DNA of 64,000 nucleotides from Gammaproteobacteria bacterium (GCA_016193395.1 JACPSH010000047.1:1-64000); one strand, 5' to 3'. Shown: positions 1-11,362, numbered from the stretch's first letter. The notes: generated by a model not told the origin, from the letters alone. Numbers and translations are program-made.

Positions 1-36
1 GCGGCTCGGCTGCGCATGAGTACCGCGGGGCGGGTC

Positions 37-196
37 GGCTGGATTCATGCGGCGGCGCTGAACGGACGGGTGGCATCGGGTACCTCTGCTCCGCGCGCAG
101 CGGGAGGGCATCACCGGCGGCAGGTTCGAGCGAGCACGGACGGGGGTGCCCGGTGACAGGACCCGGCCGCCGTCCAACGCGAAGATGAATCCGGCC
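37..196. repeat. Dispersed intergenic palindromic repeat, copy R1
   Basis: Terminal inverted repeats GGCTGGATTCATG (37-49) / GATGAATCCGGCC (184-196); internal core GGTGACAGGACCCGGCCG shared with six other loci in the window. Confidence 0.8.
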
Positions 197-265
197 GGAC
201 CGCCCGATACAACGCGCTGAGCGGAACGAGCGCCCGGTAATCGGTGCAATGCGCGATACTTAGAT

Positions 266-1201
266 GTGATGACCCAGAAGAGGCGCCAGGCGGTGGATGT
301 GGATGGAGCCCCATGGTTGCGTCTGGAATTCGACTGCGGGCCTGCGCAGATTGACGCCGCCGCGGAGCTGCTGGATCGCTTCGGCGTGGCTTCGGTCAGC
401 ATCACCCCGCTCAAGGGTGCAGCAATCGAGGGTATTGCGGGGCCCGCCGTGTACGGGACTTCAAACCGGGTGAGCGCGCTGATCGCCGCGGGGACCGACC
501 TCGACATCCTGATCGCCTGCCTTCGCAACCGGGTGGGCGCGGACCATATCCGCAATGTCTCGTTCGAAGCAGTAGCAGACCGGGACTGGAGCGCGGAATA
601 CTGCGCCACCCACCAGCCGCTGAGCTTTGGCGGCAAGCTCTGCATCTGCCCAGGCTGGGCGAAGCCGGCTCCCGGCCAGCACGTGGTCTGCTTGGATCCG
701 GGGCTGGCGTTCGGGACCGGGATCCACGCCACCACGGCGCTTTGCCTCGAGTGGTTGACCGGTTTGAGTCTGCGGGACCTCGTGGTCATCGACCATGGCT
801 GTGGATCAGGTGTGCTGGCGCTGTCCGCCGCGGTGCTCGGCGCGCGGGAGGTACACGCGGTGGACATCGACCCGGGCGCGGTGGACGTGGCCCGGGAGAA
901 CGTCGCGAAAAACAGCCTCGGGCAACGCGTACGGGTCTCCCGGTGCGGCGTCGACCTGCCGGCAGCCGATATACTGGTCGCCAATATTCTCCTGCAGCCG
1001 CTCGTGGATCTGGCCCCCACATTCAGTGTCCTGGTGAAATCCGGCGGCCGGATTGCGCTGTCCGGGATCCTCGCGACCCAGACGGACGAGTGTGCGGCGG
1101 CGTACCTCCCGTGGTTCGACATCGCGCCCCCGGAATTCCGGGACGAATGGGCGTTGCTCCCTGGCACGCGCAATGCAGCGCCCGCCGACCGCGCGGCGTA
1201 A
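266..1201 (+). CDS. prmA: Ribosomal protein L11 methyltransferase
   Basis: 311 aa; DPGLAFGTGIHATTALCLEWL and VIDHGCGSGVLALSA SAM-binding motifs typical of PrmA. Confidence 0.93.
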   Translation: MMTQKRRQAVDVDGAPWLRLEFDCGPAQIDAAAELLDRFGVASVSITPLKGAAIEGIAGPAVYGTSNRVSALIAAGTDLDILIACLRNRVGADHIRNVSFEAVADRDWSAEYCATHQPLSFGGKLCICPGWAKPAPGQHVVCLDPGLAFGTGIHATTALCLEWLTGLSLRDLVVIDHGCGSGVLALSAAVLGAREVHAVDIDPGAVDVARENVAKNSLGQRVRVSRCGVDLPAADILVANILLQPLVDLAPTFSVLVKSGGRIALSGILATQTDECAAAYLPWFDIAPPEFRDEWALLPGTRNAAPADRAA

Positions 1202-1216
1202 TTGAAGACGGCCTGA

Positions 1217-2014
1217 ATGTACGCTGATTGCCCCACCTGCCGGCGCCAGTTCGTGGTGCGCGCGCAGCACCTGTCGGCCGCGGAGGGCGAAGTGCGCTGT
1301 GGTTTCTGCGGCACGCAGTTCAACGCCCTCAATCGTCTGCACGACTCGCCGTTGCCTGATCTCACGCCGCAACCCCTGGAGGAAGCGGAGGCCGAGCCGC
1401 AATTCGATGTACCGGAGTCCCCGCCAGAGCCTCCACCCGAGCCGCCGCCGGTCCGGAACATTGAGGCGGTTCGTCGCGAGCGCGTGTCACGGTTCGAGCC
1501 GCCCCCGGAATGGGTGCGAGACGCGGATGAGGAAAAGGACGAGCCGCGCCGGCTGGCCTGGATGCTGACCGCCGTTGTATTGCTGCTGGCCGCCGCGCTG
1601 CAGGCTGCGTGGTTCAACCGTGACCAGGTGCTGTCTCAATTTCCGCAACTGGCGCCATTCGCGGACAGTCTGTGCGCGCGATTGCAGTGCAGCGTCGTAC
1701 GGAACCGTGACCTGGGGGCAATCAAGCTGATCAACCGTGACGTGCGGCTGCACCCGCGCTTCGAGAACTTCCTGCTGCTGAACGCCACCATTGTCAATGA
1801 ATCGCGGAGACGGCAGCCGTTTCCGCGGGTGCAGTTCGCCCTTTACGACACGACCGGAGCCACGCTGGCTTACCGGGCCTTCAAGCCGGAGGAATATTTG
1901 GACAGGAGCGTGGACCGGCGCGCGGGAATGTCGCCGGGGGCGCCGGTGCATTTCGTGCTGGAGGTGACGGGCCCCACTGAAGGCGCAGTCAGTTTCGAGT
2001 TCGGATTTTTGTAG
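1217..2014 (+). CDS. Zinc-ribbon DUF3426 family membrane protein
   Basis: N-terminal CPTC...CGFC zinc ribbon, central TM helix (LAWMLTAVVLLLAAALQAAWF), C-terminal DUF3426-like region; follows prmA as in many proteobacteria. Confidence 0.8.
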   Translation: MYADCPTCRRQFVVRAQHLSAAEGEVRCGFCGTQFNALNRLHDSPLPDLTPQPLEEAEAEPQFDVPESPPEPPPEPPPVRNIEAVRRERVSRFEPPPEWVRDADEEKDEPRRLAWMLTAVVLLLAAALQAAWFNRDQVLSQFPQLAPFADSLCARLQCSVVRNRDLGAIKLINRDVRLHPRFENFLLLNATIVNESRRRQPFPRVQFALYDTTGATLAYRAFKPEEYLDRSVDRRAGMSPGAPVHFVLEVTGPTEGAVSFEFGFL

Positions 2015-2046
2015 TAAGCGGTTGAAAAGGCGTGGCTTGGCACGCC

Positions 2047-2248
2047 GATGCAAAACCGGGTTCTGCATCAGCGTGTGGCGCCCCAGGGCAGATTTCCTGC
2101 TCCTGCGAAATCTGCACTTCCGCCGTCCCTGGCGGTCGGACGGGGCGCATCTTTTATCAAGCACGCAAGTGCTTGATAAATGGAGCGAGGCCGAAGCTCT
2201 GCTTTGGCCGAAGCGAGACGGGAAAGTCCTCGAACGGACTTTTGCATC
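2047..2248. repeat. Array of five consecutive hairpins
   Basis: 2047-2069 GATGCAAAACC/GGTTCTGCATC; 2088-2115 GCAGATTTC/GAAATCTGC; 2153-2180 TTTATCAAGCAC-GCAA-GTGCTTGATAAA; 2189-2209 GGCCGAAGC/GCTTTGGCC; 2223-2242 AAAGTCC/GGACTTT. Confidence 0.8.
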
Positions 2249-2450
2249 AACGTGTCAGTCTGCCCGCTTTCATCGCGCCCTTTTCCCCGCTATCATTCCC
2301 GCCGCAACGGGCGCCAGGGTCTTTCGATAAGAAGCGGCTCGTGCATCAAGGATCAATGACGGAATTCGATTTGTCGCTGTTCATTCCACGTCTGCCCGTC
2401 GTCACCGGCCGCCACAGTGCGGACGCAACCGCCCGGCTTGCGCATAGCGT

Positions 2451-2726
2451 ATGACCCAATTGCGGAAGAACCCGGCGGGCACCGCGCGCCGGGCTGGAAG
2501 TCCCGGTCTCAGTGACAGCGTCAGGGACGCCATCGAGCGGTATTTCCGCGACCTGGACGGCCACGACCCGGGGGGTCTGTACGAGCTGGTGCTGACACAG
2601 GTGGAACGTCCCCTGTTCGAAGCGGTGATGAGGAATACGCGCGGCAATGTCAGCCACGCGGCGCAGGTGCTCGGCCTGAACCGCGCGACCCTGCGCAGCC
2701 GTCTGAAGAAGTACGGACTGGATTAA
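2451..2726 (+). CDS. fis: Fis-family DNA-binding protein
   Basis: 91 aa; C-terminal HTH NTRGNVSHAAQVLGLNRATLRSRLKKYGLD; prmA/purH neighbourhood. Confidence 0.88.
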   Translation: MTQLRKNPAGTARRAGSPGLSDSVRDAIERYFRDLDGHDPGGLYELVLTQVERPLFEAVMRNTRGNVSHAAQVLGLNRATLRSRLKKYGLD

Positions 2727-2814
2727 CCCCCCGTCCCCGGCTACCTGGACAGTTGCGCGGGGCGCAGCGTCCGGCGTCGGCGCGACGGCGCGCAACCGGG
2801 AGCATATTTGACCC

Positions 2815-4374
2815 ATGTCGAAGGTGAAGCGCGCCCTGGTCAGCGTGTCCGACAAGACCGGCATCGTCGAATTCTGCCGGCAACTGTCCGGCCTCGGTAT
2901 CACCCTTCTTTCGACCGGCGGAACCGCCGCCACGCTGCGCAACGCGGGGCTGGCGGTCCTCGAGGTATCGGATTACACCGGGTTCCCGGAGATTATGGAC
3001 GGGCGCGTCAAGACCCTGCACCCGAGGATCCACGGCGCGTTGCTCGCGCGGCTCGACCTGGACGGGGAGATCATGCGCGCGCACGGCATAGAACCCATCG
3101 ATCTGCTCGTAGTGAACCTCTATCCATTCGAGGCGACGGTCAGCCGCGAGAATTGCAGCCTGTCCGAGGCCATCGAAAACATCGACATCGGCGGGCCGGC
3201 GATGCTGCGGGCCGCCGCCAAGAACAGTGGCCGCGTCGGCGTCCTGGTGGATCCCGCCGATTACGCGCCAGTGCTGTCCGAGCTTGGCGAAGGCGGCACG
3301 CTCGGCGACGCCACGCGCATGCGGCTTGCGCAGAAGGCCTTCGCCCACACCGCGCGTTACGACTCGGCGGTCTCGAATTACCTCAATGCCATCGACCCCG
3401 GTAACGGCCAGCTCGACTACCCGCTGGTCTTTTCCATGCAGTTCCGTAAATTGCAGGATCTCCGCTACGGCGAGAACCCTCACCAGACAGCGGCGTTCTA
3501 CGCTCAACCCGATGCGCCGGATGGGACGCTGGCGGCCGCGAGGCAGCTGCAGGGCAAGGAGCTGTCTTACAACAACATTGCGGACGCCGACGCCGCGCTC
3601 GAATGCGCGCTCGGTTTCGTCGAAGCGGCGTGTGTCATCGTCAAGCACGCGAATCCCTGTGGCGCCGCCGAGGGCGCGACGATTACGGAGGCTTACGAAC
3701 GGGCTTATGCGACCGATCCCACCTCGGCCTACGGCGGCATCATTGCCTTCAACCGCAGTCTGGATGCGCGCACGGCGCAGGCGATTGTCGAGCGGCAGTT
3801 CGTGGAGGTCATCGTTGCCCCGGAGATCGAACCGGCGGCGCTCCCGGTGACCAGAGGCAAGCCGGGCATACGCGTCCTGCGCTGCGGCGCCAGGCCGGGC
3901 CCGCTGCGCCAGATCGATCTCAAGCGCGTGAGCGGCGGCCTGCTGGTGCAGGACGCGGATTCGGCGACCGTGGAGGACGCCGCGCCGAAGGTGGTCACGC
4001 GGCGCGCCCCGGCGCCGGCCGAATTATCGGATCTGCTGTTCGCGTGGCGCGTGGTGAAGTACGTCAAATCGAACGCCATTGTCTATGCGCGCGATCGCCG
4101 CACTATCGGCATCGGCGCCGGCCAGATGAGCCGCGTGTACAGCGCGCGCATCGCCGGCATCAAGGCATCCGACGAGGGGCTCGAGATATCCGGCTCGGTG
4201 ATGGCCTCGGATGCGTTCTTTCCGTTCCGCGATGCGATCGACGCCGCCGCGGCCGCCGGGATCACGGCGGTGATCCAGCCGGGCGGCTCGGTGCGCGATG
4301 AGGAAGTGATCGGCGCGGCGAACCAGAACGGCATGGCCATGGTTTTCACGGGTATACGGCATTTTCGCCATTGA
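2815..4374 (+). CDS. purH: Bifunctional AICAR transformylase / IMP cyclohydrolase
   Basis: 519 aa; MGS-like N-terminus [37 protein letters not shown]. Confidence 0.96.
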   Translation: MSKVKRALVSVSDKTGIVEFCRQLSGLGITLLSTGGTAATLRNAGLAVLEVSDYTGFPEIMDGRVKTLHPRIHGALLARLDLDGEIMRAHGIEPIDLLVVNLYPFEATVSRENCSLSEAIENIDIGGPAMLRAAAKNSGRVGVLVDPADYAPVLSELGEGGTLGDATRMRLAQKAFAHTARYDSAVSNYLNAIDPGNGQLDYPLVFSMQFRKLQDLRYGENPHQTAAFYAQPDAPDGTLAAARQLQGKELSYNNIADADAALECALGFVEAACVIVKHANPCGAAEGATITEAYERAYATDPTSAYGGIIAFNRSLDARTAQAIVERQFVEVIVAPEIEPAALPVTRGKPGIRVLRCGARPGPLRQIDLKRVSGGLLVQDADSATVEDAAPKVVTRRAPAPAELSDLLFAWRVVKYVKSNAIVYARDRRTIGIGAGQMSRVYSARIAGIKASDEGLEISGSVMASDAFFPFRDAIDAAAAAGITAVIQPGGSVRDEEVIGAANQNGMAMVFTGIRHFRH

Positions 4375-4391
4375 ACGCCGGGAACAGGCGC

Positions 4392-5675
4392 ATGGACATC
4401 CTGGTCGTCGGGGGTGGGGGACGCGAGCACGCCCTGGCCTGGAAAGCCGCGCAATCGAAACGGGCCGGTCGCGTCTATGTCGCGCCGGGCAATGCCGGCA
4501 CGGCGCGGGAGCACGGCGTGGAGAACGTGGCCATTTCTGCGGAGGACATCGCCGGCCTGAGGGATTTTGCACTGGCCCGGGCCATCGGTCTGACGATCAT
4601 CGGGCCGGAGGCGCCGCTGGTCGCCGGCATTGTCGATGATTTCAATTCCGCCGGTCTGCGCTGCTTCGGCCCGAGCCGTGGAGCCGCGACGCTGGAGGGC
4701 TCGAAGAGTTTCACCAAGGCGTTCCTGTCCCGGCACGGGATCCCGACCGCAGACTTCGCAAGCTTCACGGACGCCGAATCAGCGAAGCGCTATATCCTGG
4801 AACAGGGCGCGCCGATCGTGGTCAAGGCCGATGGTCTGGCCGCCGGAAAAGGCGTGGTGGTTGCCTCGAACGTCGATGAGGCGCAGCAGGCGGCCGATGC
4901 GATGCTTATCGGAAACCGCTTCGGCAACGCCGGAAAGCGCGTTGTCATCGAGAAATTTCTGGAAGGCGAAGAGGCAAGCTTCATCGTCATGTGCGACGGC
5001 GGCGCCGTCCTGCCGCTGGCGAGCAGCCAGGATCACAAGCGGCGCGACGACGGCGATCGGGGACCCAACACAGGCGGCATGGGCGCCTATTCGCCGGCGC
5101 CCGTGGTCACGCCCCGGGTACATCAGCGGATCCTGTCGGAAATCATCCAGCGGACCGTCGACGGCATGCGCGCGGAGGGCCTGCCCTATACGGGCTTTCT
5201 CTACGCGGGGCTGATGATTGCGCCGGACGGCGCGCCGCGTGTAATCGAGTACAACTGCCGCTTGGGCGATCCGGAGGCGCAACCGATCCTGATGCGGATC
5301 AAGTCGGACCTGGTCGAGCTGTGTTTACATGCGCTGGAGGGCAGCCTGGCGGATTGCGCGGCGATCTGGGACGAACGGGCGGCCCTGACGGTGGTGCTCT
5401 CCGCGGCCGGGTACCCCGACGGCGTGCGCAAGGGCGACGCCATCTCGGGCCTGGATGTCCCTCTCGACGACGATGTGAAGATATTTCATTCCGGCACACA
5501 GGGCCGCGACGGCGCGGTCGTCACTGCCGGTGGACGCGTGCTCTCGATTACGGCGCTCGGCGTGAGCGTGGCCGCCGCGCAGAAACGGGCCTACGCGGTG
5601 GCGGGCGGCATAAGCTGGCCCGGTATGTTCTACCGCAGAGACATCGGTTTTCGCGCCGTCGCGCGCCGCTTTTGA
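4392..5675 (+). CDS. purD: Phosphoribosylamine-glycine ligase
   Basis: [18 protein letters not shown] start, ATP-grasp motifs, [14 protein letters not shown]; track ORF opens at 4371 but the canonical N-terminus is at 4392. Confidence 0.95.
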   Translation: MDILVVGGGGREHALAWKAAQSKRAGRVYVAPGNAGTAREHGVENVAISAEDIAGLRDFALARAIGLTIIGPEAPLVAGIVDDFNSAGLRCFGPSRGAATLEGSKSFTKAFLSRHGIPTADFASFTDAESAKRYILEQGAPIVVKADGLAAGKGVVVASNVDEAQQAADAMLIGNRFGNAGKRVVIEKFLEGEEASFIVMCDGGAVLPLASSQDHKRRDDGDRGPNTGGMGAYSPAPVVTPRVHQRILSEIIQRTVDGMRAEGLPYTGFLYAGLMIAPDGAPRVIEYNCRLGDPEAQPILMRIKSDLVELCLHALEGSLADCAAIWDERAALTVVLSAAGYPDGVRKGDAISGLDVPLDDDVKIFHSGTQGRDGAVVTAGGRVLSITALGVSVAAAQKRAYAVAGGISWPGMFYRRDIGFRAVARRF

Positions 5676-5695
5676 CGAGAACGCATTCGGCACGC

Positions 5696-7237
5696 ATGAA
5701 AGGCTCGATGTTCCAGAGGTCGCTTGCGACGCAACGCGAATTCGCGGACTTGCGCGAGCGTCTGCGCGGAGCGGTCCGTCTCGACCCGCTGCCGGTTCGG
5801 AGCACATCGCGCTCCTATTTCGATACCTTCGACTGGCGGCTCTATAACAAGGGACTGGCGCTGGAATTCGATGCCTCCGCCACGGCAAAGGCGCGCCTGA
5901 GAGAAATCGGCGCGGCCGCCGCCTTTGAAGAACAGGCGCTGAAGTCGGTCCCGAGGTTCGCTTCAGGTTTCCCGGCCGGCGCCCTTCGCGATCAGCTGGA
6001 CGAGACGCTCGATGAGCGGGCACTGCTGCCCCTGGGCAGCGTGAACCTGCGGGTCACGCCGTACCGGGCGAGCGATGCGCAGGGGAAGATCCTGTACTTC
6101 CTCGAGAAGGAACAGATCCTGCAGAAGGGGGCCGGGCGGCGGGGCCGCACGCTGGCGACCCACGTCCGGGTCCGCACATTGCGTGGTTACGAAAAGGCCG
6201 GCCGGCAGGCGTTGTCGTTGCTCAAGAAGGGGAAGGCAGTTTCCAAATCGCCGGCCGATCCCTTCGGGCCGTGCATGTCCATGCTGGGGAGAGTGCCAGG
6301 AGAGTATTCGACGCGGCTGCGCATCAGGCTCTCGCCCGAAATCGGCGCGCGCGCCGGAATCTCGGAAGTCCTGTTGTTCCTGCTCGATATCATGGAACGC
6401 AATGTGCCGGGAGTGGAGGAAGACCTGGATTCGGAGTTCCTGCATGACTTCCGTATCGCCGCCCGTCGCAGCCGTTCCCTGATCAGCCGGACGCTGGGCA
6501 TATTCGCCGGCCAGGAGATGGCGCGCATCAAGCGCGATTTTTCCTGGCTGAGTCAGATGTCCTCCGGACAGCGCGATTTGGATGTCTTTCTGCACGATCT
6601 GCCGGGGTACCAGACGGAACCGGACATGGGCAGGCCGGAACACCTGGAGCCCTTACGGGCGCTGCTGGAAGAGGATCGGGCCGGGGAACACGCGCGGCTC
6701 ACGGCCGCGTTACGCTCGCGGCGTTTTCTTGGTTTTGTCGATGACTGGCGCGAATCGCTGGCGGGCGGCGCCGCGACGTCCGGCGCGGGGATGCCTCTGG
6801 CGATCGTGGCGAACGGATCCATCCGCCGGCAGTACCGAAAGCTGATGAAGAAAGCGCCCGAGGCCGGACAGTACAGCGAGGCATTACACGACCTGCGCAA
6901 GAACGGCAAGCAGTTGCGCTATCTGCTCGAAGCATTCCGATCGCTTTATCCGTCGGAGGACATAGAAGAAGTGATCGCGCAATTGCGAAGGCTGCAGAAC
7001 GTGCTGGGCGATATCGTCGACTTCCACGTGCAGCGCACGCGCCTGTTGGGCTGGCGCGACCGGCTCCTGGCGCGCCCCGGGACGCCGGCGGATACCATCG
7101 AGGCGGTCGACCGGCTGGCACAGAAGTTCGACGCCATGGAGAAACAGGCGGCGGACGGGTTTCTCGCCTGCCACGCGCGCTTCGCGGCGGCCGAAAACAC
7201 GGAACGGATCATCCGCCTGTTCGGAGAAGCGGCGTGA
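5696..7237 (+). CDS. CHAD domain-containing protein with degenerate CYTH-like N-terminus
   Basis: In-frame ATG at 5696; CHAD-type motifs EFLHDFRIAARRSRS and EALHDLRKNGKQLRYLLEAF. Confidence 0.85.
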   Translation: MKGSMFQRSLATQREFADLRERLRGAVRLDPLPVRSTSRSYFDTFDWRLYNKGLALEFDASATAKARLREIGAAAAFEEQALKSVPRFASGFPAGALRDQLDETLDERALLPLGSVNLRVTPYRASDAQGKILYFLEKEQILQKGAGRRGRTLATHVRVRTLRGYEKAGRQALSLLKKGKAVSKSPADPFGPCMSMLGRVPGEYSTRLRIRLSPEIGARAGISEVLLFLLDIMERNVPGVEEDLDSEFLHDFRIAARRSRSLISRTLGIFAGQEMARIKRDFSWLSQMSSGQRDLDVFLHDLPGYQTEPDMGRPEHLEPLRALLEEDRAGEHARLTAALRSRRFLGFVDDWRESLAGGAATSGAGMPLAIVANGSIRRQYRKLMKKAPEAGQYSEALHDLRKNGKQLRYLLEAFRSLYPSEDIEEVIAQLRRLQNVLGDIVDFHVQRTRLLGWRDRLLARPGTPADTIEAVDRLAQKFDAMEKQAADGFLACHARFAAAENTERIIRLFGEAA

Positions 7238-8004
7238 AGGCGCGCGTGCTGGCCTGCTACAACTTCAAGGGCGGGGTCGGCAAGACCGCCGCCGCCGTCA
7301 ATCTGGCGTTTGCGGCGGCCCGCGATCCGAAGCGCGTGCTGATCTGGGACCTTGACGCGCAGGCGGCGGCGACGTTCTATTTCCGCGTAGAGCCCGGGTT
7401 CAAGGGCGGCGCGAAAAAATTGATCGGCGGCAAACGCGATCTGGAAGATTTCATCAAGGCGACCAATTACGAAAACCTCGACCTCATGCCCTCGGATTTC
7501 TCGTATCGAAACCTGGATCTCTACCTGCACAAGCGCGGCCGGACCATCGAGCGCCTCGCACAACTCATCGCGCCGTTACGGAGTCAGTACGACTACGTGA
7601 TTCTCGACTGCCCACCGGGCATATCCCTGGTGTCGGAAAACATCTTCCTGGCCGCCGACGCGCTCATCGTACCCCTGATTCCCACGACCCTGTCGGCGCG
7701 TGTCTACGAAAAACTGAAGGCATTCTTCGCCAAGCGGCGGGACGAATTTCATCCGGCCCTGCTGCCGTTTTTCTCGATGACGGATCGGCGCCGCCGCTTG
7801 CACCGCGAGGTCGAGGAGGAGTTCAGCCACCGCCACCCGGAGCTGCTCCGCACGAGCGTCGCGAACGCGAGCAGCATCGAGCAGATGGGCCGGTACCGTG
7901 CGCCGGTCCAGGTTTATGCCGGTGCGAGCCCCGAAGCGAAGGCCTTTGACAGCCTCTGGCTCGAGATCCGCGAGCGGCTAGAGCAGGCCGAAAGCACCAG
8001 CTGA
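7234..8004 (+). CDS. Orphan ParA/MinD-family ATPase
   Basis: Deviant Walker A KGGVGKTAAAVNLAF, VLIWDLDAQAAAT, YDYVILDCPPG; overlaps the upstream CHAD gene by 4 nt; no ParB in window. Confidence 0.88.
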   Translation: MKARVLACYNFKGGVGKTAAAVNLAFAAARDPKRVLIWDLDAQAAATFYFRVEPGFKGGAKKLIGGKRDLEDFIKATNYENLDLMPSDFSYRNLDLYLHKRGRTIERLAQLIAPLRSQYDYVILDCPPGISLVSENIFLAADALIVPLIPTTLSARVYEKLKAFFAKRRDEFHPALLPFFSMTDRRRRLHREVEEEFSHRHPELLRTSVANASSIEQMGRYRAPVQVYAGASPEAKAFDSLWLEIRERLEQAESTS

Positions 8005-8319
8005 TCCGGCCCCGGGATCAGACCGATCCCGGTTTCACGGAATGCAACTCCATGAAAATCAATGAGCCGGACACGGTTGTTTTACGCTTTGCGTGAACTT
8101 TGCGGTACGCCCCGGGCTGATCCGGGAGAACCGCGCGTGGAAGGTTGTCATGGACCGTGGATGTACCGCTCGGGCGCAGGCTGCGGCAGCGGGAAATCAC
8201 AATGGAATTCCCGCCTCTGACGCTGCATAATCCCTGCGCCCTGTCGCTGCGGCGAACGCTGGGCTTCGGGACGCGCTCAACAAACCGGCTATTTGAATAC
8301 CCAACATGAGGAACAGGAC

Positions 8320-8652
8320 ATGGCCAAGAAAAATACCGTGACCCCAGCCAAACAGACCAAATCACAGATCCTTGCATCGATTGCCGCCGACACCGGCCTG
8401 AGCAGGAGACAGGTGGCCGGCGTCCTGGATACGCTCGCGAGTCTCGCGCAGAGCCATTTGAGGACGCGCGGATCCGGCCAGTTCACGGTTCCTTCCCTGG
8501 GCATCAAGCTGCGCCGCGTCATCAAGCCGGCGCGCGCGGCCCGCATGGGCGTGAATCCCTTTACCGGGCAGCAGATGATGCTCAAGGCGAAGCCGGCGAC
8601 GACATCGGTCCGGGCATCGGCGCTGAAGGCGCTCAAGGACGCTGTAGCCTAG
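8320..8652 (+). CDS. HU-family DNA-binding protein
   Basis: SQILASIAADTGLSRRQVAGVLDTL..., PFTGQQMMLKAKPATTSVRASALKALKDAV; ATG at 8320. Confidence 0.85.
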   Translation: MAKKNTVTPAKQTKSQILASIAADTGLSRRQVAGVLDTLASLAQSHLRTRGSGQFTVPSLGIKLRRVIKPARAARMGVNPFTGQQMMLKAKPATTSVRASALKALKDAVA

Positions 8653-8664
8653 TATTTCAATGTC

Positions 8665-8695
8665 CGGCAGGGCCCCGGAGACCGGGGCCCTGCCG
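8665..8695. terminator. Hairpin between convergent HU-like gene and hisH
   Basis: CGGCAGGGCCCCGG-AGA-CCGGGGCCCTGCCG, 14-bp stem; second hairpin CGCGGACGG/CCGTCCGCG at 8721-8740; no clear T tract. Confidence 0.55.
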
Positions 8696-8745
8696 CGTAC
8701 ACCTCTTATCCCCAGCTTGACGCGGACGGTCCCGTCCGCGCCAGA

Positions 8746-9387
8746 CTACGGTCGCCAGGCCACGAAGTTTCGCAGCAGTTGCAGCCCCGCGCGCTGGCTT
8801 TTTTCCGGGTGGAACTGCACGGCAAATACATTTTCCCGCGCCAGCGCGGAAACGAACTCGATGCCGTGTCCGGTGACCGCCGCGACATCCTCGCCGCGCC
8901 GGGGCGTGACGAAGTAGCTGTGCACGAAATAGAAGCGCGCATCCGTGTCTATGTCCTTCCAAAGCGCGTGCGCCTGCCGCCGGGCGACCTGGTTCCAGCC
9001 CATGTGCGGGACCTTGCAGCGCTTTCCCGCCGGGTCGCGCGAGTCCGCGGGAAAGCGGACGACGCCGCCGGGCACGAGACCGAGGCAGGCGGTGCCGCCG
9101 TCCTCCTCACTGGACTCCATCAACGACTGTAGTCCGAGGCAGATGCCGAGGTACGGTTTGCCGCGGATGCAGCCTTCAACCGCCTCAACGAGATCCAGGC
9201 GGCGCAGGTTGGCCATGCACTGCCCGATGGCGCCCTGTCCGGGGAATACCACCCGTTCCGCGGCCAGCAGTTCCTCGGCGCGGTTCGTCACGATCACGCG
9301 GTAACGGTCCGCGCAGACGAATTCAAGTGCCTTGGCGACCGAGCGCAGATTGCTCATGCCGTAATCGAGTACAGCGATGCTCTGCAT
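8746..9387 (-). CDS. hisH: Imidazole glycerol phosphate synthase subunit HisH
   Basis: IAVLDYGMSNLRSVAKAL, GKPYLGICLGLQSLM, FVHSYFV, VQFHPEKSQ glutaminase motifs. Confidence 0.95.
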   Translation of the reverse strand: MQSIAVLDYGMSNLRSVAKALEFVCADRYRVIVTNRAEELLAAERVVFPGQGAIGQCMANLRRLDLVEAVEGCIRGKPYLGICLGLQSLMESSEEDGGTACLGLVPGGVVRFPADSRDPAGKRCKVPHMGWNQVARRQAHALWKDIDTDARFYFVHSYFVTPRRGEDVAAVTGHGIEFVSALARENVFAVQFHPEKSQRAGLQLLRNFVAWRP

Positions 9388-9398
9388 AAAGGTCCCGC

Positions 9399-9995
9399 TC
9401 AGAGCGAGCCTTTCGTGGACGGGGTGATCCCCTGCATGCGTGGGTCGCGCTCGACCGCCATGCGCAGGGCGCGTCCGAACGCCTTGAAGATGGTCTCCGC
9501 GACGTGGTGGGCATTGCGCCCGCGCAGGTTGTCGATGTGCAGCGTGATCTGCGCGTGGTTGACCAGGCCCTGGAAGAACTCCCGGAGCAGGTCGACGTCG
9601 AAGTCGCCGACGCGTGCGCGCGGGTACTCGACGTGGTATTCAAGACCGGGACGTCCAGAGCAGTCGACCACGACGCGCGACAGCGCTTCGTCCAGGGGGA
9701 CATAGGCGTGGCCATAACGGCGGATGCCGGTCTTGTCGCCCAGGGCTTCGCGTAGCGCCTGTCCCAGGCAGATACCGACGTCCTCCACGGTGTGGTGCGC
9801 ATCGATCTGGAGATCGCCCCTCGCCTTCAGCGTCAGATCGAACATGCCGTGGCGGGCCACCTGGTTGAGCATGTGCCCGAGAAACGGCAGCTCGATGTTC
9901 AGATCGGCGCGCCCCTGGCCATCCAGGTCGAGCGTGATCTGGATCTGCGTTTCGCGCGTTTCGCGGGTGATTGAGGCAGTGCGTGAATTGCTCAT
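9399..9995 (-). CDS. hisB: Imidazoleglycerol-phosphate dehydratase
   Basis: [39 protein letters not shown] at 9995 gives 198 aa. Confidence 0.95.
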   Translation of the reverse strand: MSNSRTASITRETRETQIQITLDLDGQGRADLNIELPFLGHMLNQVARHGMFDLTLKARGDLQIDAHHTVEDVGICLGQALREALGDKTGIRRYGHAYVPLDEALSRVVVDCSGRPGLEYHVEYPRARVGDFDVDLLREFFQGLVNHAQITLHIDNLRGRNAHHVAETIFKAFGRALRMAVERDPRMQGITPSTKGSL

Positions 9996-10019
9996 TGCTC
10001 GGGCTGCGCGGGTAAGTGA

Positions 10020-11033
<1,014 letters not shown>

Positions 11034-11040
11034 ACGGTCC

Positions 11041-11175
11041 GGCCAGTTTCATGCGTCAGCGCTGACCGGGCGGGTGACATCGGGTCACCGCTCTTCGCGC
11101 GCAGCGACAGCGAGCACGAAGACGGTACCCGATGGCAGGACCCGCCCGCCGAAGGACGCGCAGCTGAAGCCGGCC
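11041..11175. repeat. Dispersed palindromic repeat, copy R2
   Basis: GGCCAGTTTCATGCG...CTGAAGCCGGCC termini; core GATGGCAGGACCCGCCCG; nearly identical to copy R4 over about 108 bp. Confidence 0.82.
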
Positions 11176-11331
11176 GGATTCCTCTGACAGCGACAAACGG
11201 ACGGGTGGCACCGGGCACCCCTGCTCCGCGCGCAGCGGGAGGGCGTGTCCGGCGGCAGGTTCAAGCGAGCACGGACAGGGTTGCCCGGTGACAGGACCCG
11301 TCCGGTAAGGTGCGCAAGGATGTTTCCGGCC
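11172..11331. repeat. Dispersed palindromic repeat, copy R3, abutting R2
   Basis: GGCCGGATTCC...GATGTTTCCGGCC; core GGTGACAGGACCCGTCCG; shares its GGCC boundary with R2. Confidence 0.78.
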
Positions 11332-11362
11332 GGCCCGCCAATGGACAGGCCGCATGGTCCGG

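Noticed and set aside
4991-5695. Upstream extension of the 748-aa ORF that contains the CHAD gene
   Set aside because: Runs through purD in another frame; Arg/Gly-rich artefact. The real start is ATG 5696
7234-8652. Plasmid-type partition locus
   Set aside because: No ParB or parS-like repeats; the surrounding genes are chromosomal housekeeping
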